The notes below the pieces were generated by a model. That model was not told the origin of the DNA. It ran no database searches and saw only the letters and a program-made list of their open reading frames with translations. From positions 1 to 64,000 of the forward strand of contig CAMBXO010000005.1 in assembly GCA_945871915.1 (NCBI GenBank): a stretch of 64,000 nucleotides of DNA. Reading direction: 5' to 3'. Made by a program: the position numbers and the translations under genes. Each line of letters starts with the position of its first letter. The first letter of the stretch is position 1. The stretch is from Singulisphaera sp. GP187. Lineage in GTDB: Bacteria > Planctomycetota > Phycisphaerae > Phycisphaerales > SM1A02. This document shows, piece by piece, positions 1 to 7,888 of the stretch.

Positions 1-939
1 GCCAAGAAGTGCGAAGGCTCCAGGTGCTGGCACGGCTGCAAAGGTGAAGAACTGACTCGCTTTGTAACTTGCCGTGATCGCACCGCTAAAGGTGGTTCCA
101 CTGTTGTCGCTGGTGGTGCTTCCGTGGCGACCAGTCATGTTGCCTTGGAACTGCATCGTGATTGCCTCGGTTGAGCCGGTGACATCAATCGCGAAGCGAC
201 CAATCATGAAATGGAAATCCAGTGTCGAACCGGCCATTCCGTTCGATACACCGGTACCGACAGCGGCTGCACGACCTTGCAGAATTTCGCCTTTGCTATT
301 GAGGTCATTTCGATTCAGCGTGCTGCCCAAATAGGCAAGACCAGCCTTAGTACCACCAGGCGCCCAGATGGCGTTGTAAACACTCAGGCGTGCAAAGGGG
401 TTCTGCGCAGCAGCGGATCCGCTGTAAGCACCAGAACCAACGCCCGTTGGAAGCCAGCCTCCGTTGAAGCCGTTGTTGATGTAATTGCTATTTGCAACGG
501 TGTATTGCGCAAAGTCGGTTGCACCCGTAATGGCACCTGCGCCAGCGATATCTTTTACGGAGCCAGCAAGATTGGTTACGGTTGCGCCCTGTTGGCGAGC
601 GCCTGCGGTGACAAAACTGTCCCAAGCCTTGCCGCTGGTGTTGGTTGGAGCCCAACTGCTGTTGTCAGTTTGCACAAAGATGTCGCTGGTGACGGCGGCC
701 CCAGTGCGGACAGCTTTGCTGGTGGCCAAGATAAATTCGAACGAGGACAAACCTGTGAGCGGATTACCGACATCCGACACATTGCTGTTGCTGCTCTTAA
801 GGTAAATGTCTAGGACTGAGTAGGTGCGTCCGCCATCTGCAATGGTGTAGGTATCCGCCACCATGGTGGGAGACACTGTTGCAAAGGCGCTCGAGGTAAT
901 TGCGAGTGCCGAAGCCGACAGAACAAAACGAGTGTTCAT
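1..939 (-). CDS. Secreted PEP-CTERM-like protein, truncated by the window edge
   Basis: The frame is open from an ATG at 939 down to base 1 (313 codons, no stop), so the C-terminus lies outside the window. The first about 20 residues (MNTRFVLSASALAITSSAFA) form a signal peptide with an A-x-A-like end. The body is rich in Ser, Thr, Ala, Gly and Asn and has no catalytic motif I recognise. The last visible residues, VPAPGAFALLG, match the start of the PEP-CTERM sorting signal (Pro-Glu/Ala-Pro, then a hydrophobic helix) as it appears in planctomycetes. A purine-rich ribosome site (gggaaagggaaagaa) abuts the ATG. The protein is probably exported and processed by an exosortase-type system. Its function is otherwise unknown. 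Confidence 0.8.
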   Translation of the reverse strand, partial: MNTRFVLSASALAITSSAFATVSPTMVADTYTIADGGRTYSVLDIYLKSSNSNVSDVGNPLTGLSSFEFILATSKAVRTGAAVTSDIFVQTDNSSWAPTNTSGKAWDSFVTAGARQQGATVTNLAGSVKDIAGAGAITGATDFAQYTVANSNYINNGFNGGWLPTGVGSGAYSGSAAAQNPFARLSVYNAIWAPGGTKAGLAYLGSTLNRNDLNSKGEILQGRAAAVGTGVSNGMAGSTLDFHFMIGRFAIDVTGSTEAITMQFQGNMTGRHGSTTSDNSGTTFSGAITASYKASQFFTFAAVPAPGAFALLG

Positions 940-1181
940 TTCTTTCCCTTTCCCTCTCTTCAGGAGGAATCAAATTGTTGTCAGGAGTTTCTCTCCCCTG
1001 AACCGACAGCCACAATGCTGAAGGAGCAGTTCCCTGACGAGTGATCTTCCGAACAATGCGTTTCAATGGTTCCGTTTGAAAGCGCGTAAATCGAAAAATG
1101 AGTTCGAAATGGGAAAAGTTGGATGGACGAATGGCTAGAGGACTGCAAAACGCCAGTTTCCACGCCTGCCGCCCAGTATTA
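940..1181. other. Intergenic region between miaB and the PEP-CTERM-like gene
   Basis: This stretch of 242 bases has no convincing gene. It must hold the promoter of the leftward PEP-CTERM-like gene and the end of the miaB transcript. An imperfect inverted repeat (about 979-999, arms tcagg/cctga around a purine/pyrimidine centre) could form a hairpin, but no T-run follows in either direction, so I do not call it a terminator. Confidence 0.5.
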
Positions 1182-2768
1182 TTAGTCAGCGGTTTGGACG
1201 GTTTCTGCACCCGTTTGGATGCACTTTCCGTTGAGCAGCAAAGCCGAAGCCGATTCAAGTCGCACTTGAACCACGCGTCCAATCATGGATTCGGCCTGCA
1301 TGTTGGGCGGCGCATCCAATGCAACAATCAAATCTCCGGGTGTATGCCCCCGCATGGCTCGTCGTGTGGGTGTTGCGAGTCGATTGTTCCATTTCAACTC
1401 AACTCTGGATGCTTGGTGCGGTGGTGCCGGCATTTCCGCAAAGACCTCTTCAATCAGAACTGGCACCGTACGACCGACCCATGCCGCATGCACCCGTTCA
1501 CTGGTCTGTGTCTGAACGGCAAGCAACTGATTGTTTCGCCATCGCTTCACTTCTTCGGGGACATCGTCTGGAAATCGCGTGATGGCCGTGGTCCCCGGCC
1601 GCGGCGAATACTTGAAAATGAAATTGTTCTTAAATGGAAGTGACCGAACCAAATCGCAGGTCGCTTCAAAGTCTGCGTCGGTTTCGCCGGGGAATCCAAC
1701 GATCATATCGCCCGCAAGTGTTGCGTCTGGCAGTATTTCAAAGACGCTCGCCACAAACGCCTCGTACTGGCCACGGGTGTAACCGCGATTCATGAAACCC
1801 AGAATGCGATCGCTACCGCTTTGAGCGGGAGCATGGAGATATCTGCAAATGCGAGGGCAATCTCGCATCACTTCCAGCACATCTCGACCGAAATCTCGCG
1901 GGTAACTGGTCACAAAGCGAAGTCGCTGAATCGCCGGCACTTCATCGTGAATTCGCTGCAAAAGGCGAGCAAAGGTGGTGACGCGACTTCCAGCGGGAAT
2001 GGCCTTGCGAAAGGCTGCCAACCCCGGCCCCACCTGCGGAGCCTCGCGACCCTGCACCGTGATGGCTGCCCCGTGTTCATAACGGTAGTGATTGACGGTT
2101 TGCCCTAGAAGCGTGACCTCAATGGCACCGGCATCGGCGAGTTGGCGGCACTCATCCACCACGGAATCAGGGGGGCGATGCACCTCGGCACCACGAGTAT
2201 TGGGAACCACGCAGTAGGTGCAGAACTTGTTGCACCCTCTGGTAATGCGTACCTGCGCCGTATGGCGTAATCGCCCCGCGATGGCCGGATCAAAGGCCCT
2301 CGAGAGATCAAGCGTTTCAAGATCGTCTTGCACCGCACTCAGCACGGCACTTCGACGGGTTCGATTGCCCGCAAGGGCTACCCGTTCCGCCTGACTTGCC
2401 GCCTCGCTGCGTCGCGCGGCATCCAGCAGAGCCGGCAGCCGATCCAGTTCGCCAGGGCCGCACATCACATCCACTTGTGGAAAGCGGCGAAGCATGTCCA
2501 CACCATCTCGCTCGGCCATGCACCCGATGACCCCAAGTAAGAGTTTTTCGCCGGCCGCCTTTCGCATTCCGATCAACCCAATGCGGCTGTACGCCTTGCT
2601 TTCGGCATGCTCTCGAACGGAACACGTATTGAACAGAATCACCTGTGCGTCTTCAGGTTGTTCCACCATTCTGTAGCCCACACGGGTGAGCTGCCCTCGC
2701 ACCAATTCCGAGTCCAGCTCATTCATCTGGCAGCCAAAAGTCTCGAGGTAAACGGGGGTACCGATCAT
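1182..2768 (-). CDS. miaB: tRNA-2-methylthio-N6-dimethylallyladenosine synthase (MiaB)
   Basis: Radical-SAM methylthiotransferase that adds the 2-methylthio group to i6A37 of tRNAs reading UNN codons. The N-terminal UPF0004 domain carries the three cluster cysteines at about residues 13 (GCQMNELDSE), 49 (NTCSVREHAE) and 83 (GCMAERDG). The radical-SAM motif CNKFCTYC is at about 179-186, and a TRAM-like tail follows. The 528 residues are longer than usual (about 450-480). The extra length includes an insertion after the HRPPDSVVDECRQL segment, with GREAPQVGPG in it. The ATG at 2768 is chosen because MIGTPVYLETFGC matches the family N-terminus; a longer open frame upstream is unrelated. It diverges from ftsW. 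Confidence 0.93.
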   Translation of the reverse strand: MIGTPVYLETFGCQMNELDSELVRGQLTRVGYRMVEQPEDAQVILFNTCSVREHAESKAYSRIGLIGMRKAAGEKLLLGVIGCMAERDGVDMLRRFPQVDVMCGPGELDRLPALLDAARRSEAASQAERVALAGNRTRRSAVLSAVQDDLETLDLSRAFDPAIAGRLRHTAQVRITRGCNKFCTYCVVPNTRGAEVHRPPDSVVDECRQLADAGAIEVTLLGQTVNHYRYEHGAAITVQGREAPQVGPGLAAFRKAIPAGSRVTTFARLLQRIHDEVPAIQRLRFVTSYPRDFGRDVLEVMRDCPRICRYLHAPAQSGSDRILGFMNRGYTRGQYEAFVASVFEILPDATLAGDMIVGFPGETDADFEATCDLVRSLPFKNNFIFKYSPRPGTTAITRFPDDVPEEVKRWRNNQLLAVQTQTSERVHAAWVGRTVPVLIEEVFAEMPAPPHQASRVELKWNNRLATPTRRAMRGHTPGDLIVALDAPPNMQAESMIGRVVQVRLESASALLLNGKCIQTGAETVQTAD

Positions 2769-2852
2769 GGGGGGAAACGAGTCTACGGTGTTGTTGGTGG
2801 CGGGAGAGCGTTTTTGCCCTTGTCTAAGGCTCTTGGTCGATATGCACAACCT

Positions 2853-4070
2853 ATGCGTGCAGGCCAAAGCCTTCTGTTTCTTGTGATCGCGCTTCTGGTA
2901 ACGGGAACGGTGCTGGTGAACAGTGCCGGTCTTTCGTCCGCCGGCGGCGAAGGAACCACGCTGCAGGAATTGCTTGTTGGTCGAAACATGTTGTTCGCTG
3001 TGGCGGCTGTTCTGTCGTTATGGGTGGGAACCAAGATTCAAGTGGATGGTTTGTTTACCCGCCGAGGACTCTCAAGCCCCATGCCGTGGCTGCTGGGTGT
3101 GATGTGTGTGGGTCTACTGTTGGTTCATGTTCCGGGCATTGGTCGTCAAGTCAATGGTGCAAACCGTTGGATCACCGTTGGCCCCATCGGTCTTCAACCA
3201 AGCGAGATTGCCAAGTGGGGCATGCCGTTTCTTGTTGCGTGGCACTGCTGCAGGCGAACCGGTGCGCTGGGAGAATTTTGGCGAGGCTTTATTCCACCCT
3301 TTGTTCTGGTCAGCGCCGTTGCCGGACTGATTGCACTTGAAGACCTTGGCACGGCGGTGCTCATCATGCTGGTGGCGTTGGCCATGTTGGTTGCGGCGGG
3401 TGTTCGATTGTGGCATGTCGGGCTGCTGCTTCCCGCAGCATTGACCGGTTTCGTTGCCTTGGTGCTCACGAGTCCGTATCGCGTGAATCGAATCTTGGCC
3501 TACATCGATCCATTCGCTGATTCGCAGGGAAAGGGTTATCACATTATTCAAAGCATGGCCGCGATTGCTGGCGGTGGATTGCCAGGCCGAGGGCTTGGTA
3601 ATGGAATTCAAAAGTTTGGGTATTTGCCGGAAGCCACAACGGATTTCATTTACTCCATCGCGTGTGAAGAACTTGGCATCGGCGGGGCCATCGGCATCAT
3701 TGCGTTGTTTGCATTGCTTGCGTTGACGGGGTTGTCGATTGCAACCAGCAGCGCCAAATCCCAGAGTGCGGACGGGATCGTGCAACGGATTCCATTGACC
3801 ACCAATTTTGAATCGCTGGTTGCATTGGGCATCACGCTGACCGTCAGCCTGCAGGCATTGATTAATGTGGCTGTGGTTACTGGGTTGGCTCCAACCAAGG
3901 GCATCGCGTTGCCACTAATTTCACGGGGCGGAACCGGTTGGATTCTGACGGCATTCAGTTTGGGCATGGTTGCATCCATCGCCAAAGTGAGTGAACGGCG
4001 GCGCCGCTCGCTTGAAATGGCTGGAGTGGTTCAACCGGAGCGTTCGACTATGGAACCGCACCCTGTGTGA
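2853..4070 (+). CDS. ftsW: Cell-division lipid II polymerase FtsW (SEDS family)
   Basis: SEDS-family peptidoglycan glycosyltransferase, an integral membrane protein that polymerises lipid II at the septum with a partner class B PBP. The 405 residues contain about ten hydrophobic segments, beginning with SLLFLVIALLVTGTVLV. Conserved SEDS features are visible: VNGANRWI near residue 100, GKGYHIIQSMAAIAGGG, and the C-terminal PLISRGGT signature. FtsW rather than RodA is inferred from the adjacent murG, 7 bases downstream. The start at 2853 (MRAGQS) puts the first membrane helix near the N-terminus. The open frame continues upstream, but that part overlaps miaB. Confidence 0.9.
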   Translation: MRAGQSLLFLVIALLVTGTVLVNSAGLSSAGGEGTTLQELLVGRNMLFAVAAVLSLWVGTKIQVDGLFTRRGLSSPMPWLLGVMCVGLLLVHVPGIGRQVNGANRWITVGPIGLQPSEIAKWGMPFLVAWHCCRRTGALGEFWRGFIPPFVLVSAVAGLIALEDLGTAVLIMLVALAMLVAAGVRLWHVGLLLPAALTGFVALVLTSPYRVNRILAYIDPFADSQGKGYHIIQSMAAIAGGGLPGRGLGNGIQKFGYLPEATTDFIYSIACEELGIGGAIGIIALFALLALTGLSIATSSAKSQSADGIVQRIPLTTNFESLVALGITLTVSLQALINVAVVTGLAPTKGIALPLISRGGTGWILTAFSLGMVASIAKVSERRRRSLEMAGVVQPERSTMEPHPV

Positions 4071-4077
4071 GTGAGGC

Positions 4078-5208
4078 ATGTCCACCGTGGCGTCGCGAAA
4101 CGAAACAGGATGCATCGCCTTCGCGGGCGGCGGGTCGGGAGGGCATCTCAGCCCCGGTCTTGCAATCGCTGAACGCGTCTTGACGATTTCGCATTCGACG
4201 GGAACGCTCTTTCTTTGCAGCCAACGGGAGATTGATTCGGTGATGCTGCACGAGGCCGGTGCCAAGTTTGTACAAATCCCCGCACAGCCACTCTCGCTTC
4301 AGCCTTTGAAATTGCTGCGATTCATGCAAGCGTGGCCAGGAGCAAAGCGTGTGGCGCATGAAGCGTTGAAGGAGTTTGGCGTGCAACATGTTGTCAGTCT
4401 TGGCGGATTTGTCACGGCGCCGGTTGTACAAAGTGCGCTCCAAGCTGGCGTGCCCGTGACTCTGTTGAATTTGGATTGCACACCGGGAAGGGCCAATCGG
4501 TGGGTGGCTCGCCGAGCCACTCGCGTGTGGAGCGCCGTGCACGCGAAAAATCTTCCCCAATGGGATGGTGAGGTCACAGGCTTCCCCGTTCGACGAAGCG
4601 CGGTGTCTTCGGGGGATGTTGCCGAGTGTCGTGTGCAACTTGGTCTAGAGGCCACGCGGCGAACGCTTCTGGTGACCGGCGCATCGCAAGGGGCCACCTC
4701 GCTCAATCTCTTTCTTCCGCACTTTGCCGAGCAGCACGCTTCGTTACTGGACGGGTGGCAGATTCTTCATCTCGCCGGTTCGATGTCAGACACTCAGATT
4801 TTGGCGTTGAGCCATCGCTACACCGCTGCGGGCGTTCGATCTCGCGTGATGCCGTTTCTGCATCGCATGGGGTTGGCGTGGGGAGCGGCCGACTTGGCGA
4901 TTTCTCGTGCAGGAGCCAATAGCGTGGCGGAGGTCGAATTGAATTGCGTGCCGTGCCTCTTTGTGCCCTATCCCTATCACCGAGACTTGCATCAGCGTGA
5001 AAACGCTCGAGCCCTTGTCGAGGAAGGGGCCGCCGCCATGGCTCGAGACGCCATCGATCCTGCAGCCAACATGGGTTCTATGGGGAAATTGTTGGAAACG
5101 CTGATTGCCGATGGACCGACGCGTGATCGCATGCGGGCGGCGCTGCAGTCGCGGCCGCGAATCGATGCGGCTCAACTTCTGGCGCAGCGCATTCTGGCAT
5201 CTGCGTGA
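4078..5208 (+). CDS. murG: UDP-GlcNAc:undecaprenyl-PP-MurNAc-pentapeptide GlcNAc transferase (MurG)
   Basis: Adds GlcNAc to lipid I to make lipid II on the cytoplasmic face of the membrane. The N-terminal Rossmann loop AGGGSGGHLSPG lies at about residues 16-27. The acceptor-domain motif LGGFVTAPVV is near 105, and the C-terminal donor-binding region ISRAGANSVAEVE is near 277, followed by FVPYPYHRDLHQ. The length of 376 is normal. It sits directly behind ftsW with a 7-base gap, so the enzyme making lipid II and the polymerase using it are probably co-transcribed. Confidence 0.93.
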   Translation: MSTVASRNETGCIAFAGGGSGGHLSPGLAIAERVLTISHSTGTLFLCSQREIDSVMLHEAGAKFVQIPAQPLSLQPLKLLRFMQAWPGAKRVAHEALKEFGVQHVVSLGGFVTAPVVQSALQAGVPVTLLNLDCTPGRANRWVARRATRVWSAVHAKNLPQWDGEVTGFPVRRSAVSSGDVAECRVQLGLEATRRTLLVTGASQGATSLNLFLPHFAEQHASLLDGWQILHLAGSMSDTQILALSHRYTAAGVRSRVMPFLHRMGLAWGAADLAISRAGANSVAEVELNCVPCLFVPYPYHRDLHQRENARALVEEGAAAMARDAIDPAANMGSMGKLLETLIADGPTRDRMRAALQSRPRIDAAQLLAQRILASA

Positions 5209-5223
5209 TGACGAAGGCAAAGC

Positions 5224-6483
5224 ATGATTCGTGTGAGTGTTTCAAATGCGTACGATGCGCCAAAGATGATTCCGTCGCCGCTCTATCAAAGGCTTGAGTC
5301 GTGCGTGGCTGAACAAGCGAATCGGCTGCACGACAATGTGGCTAGAGCCGCACGTCCGGCCAGCGGCGACACGCCACCATGGGTGCCCGCGGTGGCATGG
5401 ATGGCCTACGGACCCGACGAGGGAGATGCATGCGTTCAAATTGCAGCGGATCTTGGTTCTCCCGCAGCGGAATACGCCGTAATTCGACGAGGTGTTGGCG
5501 TGATGGATGGCTGCCATCGGGGCACACTTCGAGTGCGGGGAACCGACCGTCTTTCGTTCTTCCAAAGAATGGTGACGCAGCACGTGCAGGACATGAAGCC
5601 CGGAAGTGTGCGTGAATCGTTCTGGCTGAATCGCAAGGGGCGAGTGCAGGCCGATCTTTTGCTCGCAGAGTTTTCGGATGTGATGCTGATCGATGTGGAT
5701 CGATTCGCCGCGGCCGTAACCGCTGCGGAGTTGAAAGAATTTGTGTTTGGTGAGGACATGCATATTGAAGATGCCGGGCAGTCCATTGGGCGACTCTCGC
5801 TTCACGGCTCGGCGGTTCTGTCCATCCTGATGACCTTGGGACTGGAGCAGGGCGCTCTCGCTGAAAATCTTTCGTGTGCCGCAATGCAACTTGGCGCGCA
5901 TGCCATCTTCCTTGCCCGGCGCGATCAAGCGGGAATTCTTGGAGTGGAATTGTTTGTGCCGGCCGGCAGTGAGCCGGAAGTTTTTGATGCGGTGCTGGCG
6001 GCGCGCGGAGAGGGGAGTTCGCCCATCCGCCCCATCGGTTGGCACGCGTTCAATGTGGCTCGGATCGAAGGCGGCACGCCGCTTTTTCGTGTGGACTTTG
6101 GCCAATCTGCATTGCCTCATGAGACTGGATTGCTTTCCAAGAGAGTGAGTTTCAAGAAGGGGTGCTACCTGGGGCAAGAAGTGGTGGCCCGCATGGAGAG
6201 TCTTGGGAAACCGAAACAGAAATTGGTGGCCCTTCGCATGGAGCAGGATGTTCTTCCGGTGTGCGGCGCCGTAGTGCATGTGGAAGCCGCGGATGGCGAG
6301 CCCATTGGAACGATTACCAGTAGCGCCCCCTCGCCCATGCTGAGCAATGCGTGCGTGGCCTTTGCGTCGATCAAGAATGCGTGGTGTGAACCCGGCCATC
6401 GAGTGCGAGTGGCCGCCGAGGGCGCATGGGCCAGCGCGGTGGTGCAGCCGACTTTGAGATTTCTTCCGGGTGGTACCCCATGA
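5224..6483 (+). CDS. Folate-binding protein YgfZ/GcvT family
   Basis: Homologue of the tetrahydrofolate-binding YgfZ/IBA57 proteins, which help repair or assemble certain Fe-S enzymes. The diagnostic motif KKGCYLGQEVVARM is at about residues 310-323. The upstream part has GcvT-fold features (RGTDRLSFFQRMVTQHV). At 419 residues it is longer than E. coli YgfZ (326), mainly from an extra N-terminal segment. The start at 5224 follows a gaaggcaaagc ribosome site; an ATG at 5266 is an alternative. Its stop overlaps the next start as ATGA (6480-6483). MiaB, an Fe-S enzyme of the type YgfZ supports, lies nearby but is not in the same operon. Confidence 0.85.
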   Translation: MIRVSVSNAYDAPKMIPSPLYQRLESCVAEQANRLHDNVARAARPASGDTPPWVPAVAWMAYGPDEGDACVQIAADLGSPAAEYAVIRRGVGVMDGCHRGTLRVRGTDRLSFFQRMVTQHVQDMKPGSVRESFWLNRKGRVQADLLLAEFSDVMLIDVDRFAAAVTAAELKEFVFGEDMHIEDAGQSIGRLSLHGSAVLSILMTLGLEQGALAENLSCAAMQLGAHAIFLARRDQAGILGVELFVPAGSEPEVFDAVLAARGEGSSPIRPIGWHAFNVARIEGGTPLFRVDFGQSALPHETGLLSKRVSFKKGCYLGQEVVARMESLGKPKQKLVALRMEQDVLPVCGAVVHVEAADGEPIGTITSSAPSPMLSNACVAFASIKNAWCEPGHRVRVAAEGAWASAVVQPTLRFLPGGTP

Positions 6484-6620
6484 ACATGCAGATTGAGCCG
6501 GAAGCGGTGCTGTTTTTGGGCGGTGCGGTGCTGACCGTTCTTGTCACGATTGCAGTGGGTGTGTTGGTGCGGCGAGCGTTTCGCGAGGAACGGTTGCGGG
6601 AAGAGAAAGAGCGTCGATGA
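6480..6620 (+). CDS. Small single-pass membrane protein (46 aa)
   Basis: Short gene whose ATG overlaps the preceding stop (ATGA at 6480-6483) and whose TGA overlaps the next start (ATGA at 6617-6620). One hydrophobic helix (VLFLGGAVLTVLVTIAVGVL, about residues 9-28) is followed by a highly charged tail RRAFREERLREEKERR. The topology is probably N-out with a basic cytoplasmic tail. I recognise no family. Tight coupling on both sides argues that it is translated rather than spurious. Confidence 0.7.
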   Translation: MNMQIEPEAVLFLGGAVLTVLVTIAVGVLVRRAFREERLREEKERR

Positions 6621-7504
6621 GCCGCGCTGAATTGGTTCGAGTGACCGAAGTCGGTCCGCGCGACGGATTGCAGAATGAAGACGGGGTCGTTTCGGTCGCC
6701 GACAAAGTTGCGTTCGTCAATGCATTGATTGCTGCGGGGTTTCCCGAGGTTGAAGTCACCAGCTTTGTCAGCGCCGCGCGCGTGCCGCAATTGGCTGATG
6801 GCGCCGACGTGATGCAGCGCGTGCAGCGGCGAGCGGGAACACTGCTGTCGGTCTTGGTTCCTAATGAGCGGGGTTTGGCGGCGGCCCTTGAGGCGAAGGC
6901 TGACAAGGTTTCCGTTTTTGTAAGTGCAAGCGAGGGCTTCAGTCAGAAAAATGTGAATGCGTCGATTGATGTGTGTTTGCAGCGGCTTCGGCCCGTTGTG
7001 CAGCAGGCTCGAGCGGCGGGGCTTCCGGTTCGCGGATATGTGAGTTGCGTGGTGCGATGTCCCTTTGACGGAGCGGTGCAACCGTCCAGTGTGCGGCGAG
7101 TGAGTGAGCAACTGCTTGAAATGGGCTGCACCGAAATCGACTTGGGTGACACGATCGGTGCGGCGGAACCGGAACACATTTCTTGTCTACTGGCCGCAAT
7201 GCAGTCGCTATGCGAGCCGGCGTTACTTACGTTGCATCTGCATGACACGGCTGGCAAAGCCGCCGCGTGCGTGGAGCGAGCGTTGCAGTGCGGCCTTCGA
7301 AGTTTCGATAGCAGCGTTGGGGGTTTGGGTGGCTGTCCGTTTGCACCTGGAGCCCCTGGAAATATTGCAACTGAAACGCTGCTTGCCACGCTGGAACGCC
7401 TTGGATTTCGCCACGGTATTGACCAAGCCGCCGTGGCTGCGGCAGGTGGTGCAATGCGTGAAACCTTGAAACGAGTCCAAAGGGCGTCTGCTGGAAAGTC
7501 CTAG
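6617..7504 (+). CDS. Hydroxymethylglutaryl-CoA lyase
   Basis: HMG-CoA lyase of the DRE-TIM metallolyase family, cleaving HMG-CoA to acetoacetate and acetyl-CoA in leucine catabolism. The N-terminal substrate/metal loop GPRDGLQNE is at residues 13-21, the metal-binding LHLHDT near 208-213, and the catalytic-cysteine loop GGLGGCPFAPGAPGN near 234-248. The 295-residue length is normal. No other leucine-degradation genes are in view. Its start overlaps the small membrane-protein gene, so it is the third gene of a coupled ygfZ-small protein-lyase run. Confidence 0.9.
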   Translation: MSRAELVRVTEVGPRDGLQNEDGVVSVADKVAFVNALIAAGFPEVEVTSFVSAARVPQLADGADVMQRVQRRAGTLLSVLVPNERGLAAALEAKADKVSVFVSASEGFSQKNVNASIDVCLQRLRPVVQQARAAGLPVRGYVSCVVRCPFDGAVQPSSVRRVSEQLLEMGCTEIDLGDTIGAAEPEHISCLLAAMQSLCEPALLTLHLHDTAGKAAACVERALQCGLRSFDSSVGGLGGCPFAPGAPGNIATETLLATLERLGFRHGIDQAAVAAAGGAMRETLKRVQRASAGKS

Positions 7505-7531
7505 AGGGTCGGACTTCGAGTTTCAAAGGCA

Positions 7532-7560
7532 TTGGAAGAAACGCAGGATTTGGTTACACT
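7532..7560 (+). promoter_or_regulatory. Predicted sigma-70-type promoter of rpsR
   Basis: TTGGAA (7532-7537) and TACACT (7555-7560) are separated by exactly 17 bases, about 62 bases before the rpsR start. Position and spacing fit a housekeeping promoter. The call is by eye only. Confidence 0.5.
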
Positions 7561-7572
7561 GCACGGCTCGTC

Positions 7573-7591
7573 GCCTCCGAACGTCGGAGGC
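7573..7591 (+). promoter_or_regulatory. Perfect hairpin in the rpsR 5' leader
   Basis: GCCTCCG (7573-7579) pairs perfectly with CGGAGGC (7585-7591) around the 5-base loop AACGT. It lies between the predicted transcription start (about 7567) and the rpsR start codon and is not followed by a T-run. It may be an autoregulatory ribosomal-protein leader element. Confidence 0.5.
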
Positions 7592-7622
7592 TCTCACCAT
7601 CGAGAACCAGGACGCACACACT

Positions 7623-7838
7623 ATGTCACAGTTCAACGCACCATCCGAACGCCGCACGATCAAGGGCCCAGTCGATTACAAGAACGCGGACGAATTGCGC
7701 CGCATGATGACCGGCAACGGGAAGATCATTGGCCGCAAGCGACTTCAGTTGCCAGCAGGCGAGCAGAAGATTCTTGCAGTCGCCATCAAGCGTGCTCGCC
7801 ACATGGCCTTGCTGCCATTCACGAACGCAACAAGTTGA
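7623..7838 (+). CDS. rpsR: 30S ribosomal protein S18
   Basis: Small-subunit protein S18 (71 aa), which pairs with S6 on the platform of the 30S subunit. The family signature is clear in the second half: GKIIGRKRLQLPAGEQKILA, then the basic helix IKRARHMALLPF. The gene stands alone: the usual partners rpsF and rplI are not in this window. It has its own predicted promoter and a hairpin leader, and it is convergent with a TPR gene. Confidence 0.92.
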   Translation: MSQFNAPSERRTIKGPVDYKNADELRRMMTGNGKIIGRKRLQLPAGEQKILAVAIKRARHMALLPFTNATS

Positions 7839-7851
7839 ATTTGGAAGTGCG

Positions 7852-7888
7852 TCACGCGCAGGTTGCCACGGCTGTTTCGTGCGCGTGA
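7852..7888. terminator. Inverted repeat between convergent rpsR and TPR genes
   Basis: TCACGCGCA (7852-7860) is exactly complementary to TGCGCGTGA (7880-7888) across a 19-base loop, in the 50 bases between two convergent stop codons. No long T-run follows, so this is a candidate bidirectional terminator or RNA end-protecting hairpin. Confidence 0.4.

Noticed and set aside
2607-2852. N-terminal extension of FtsW
   Set aside because: Extra 82 residues overlap miaB on the other strand and lack membrane character; MRAGQS begins just before the first helix.
5242-6399. 385-codon minus-strand open frame
   Set aside because: Antisense to ygfZ, with His/Arg-rich composition typical of shadow frames and no family motif.
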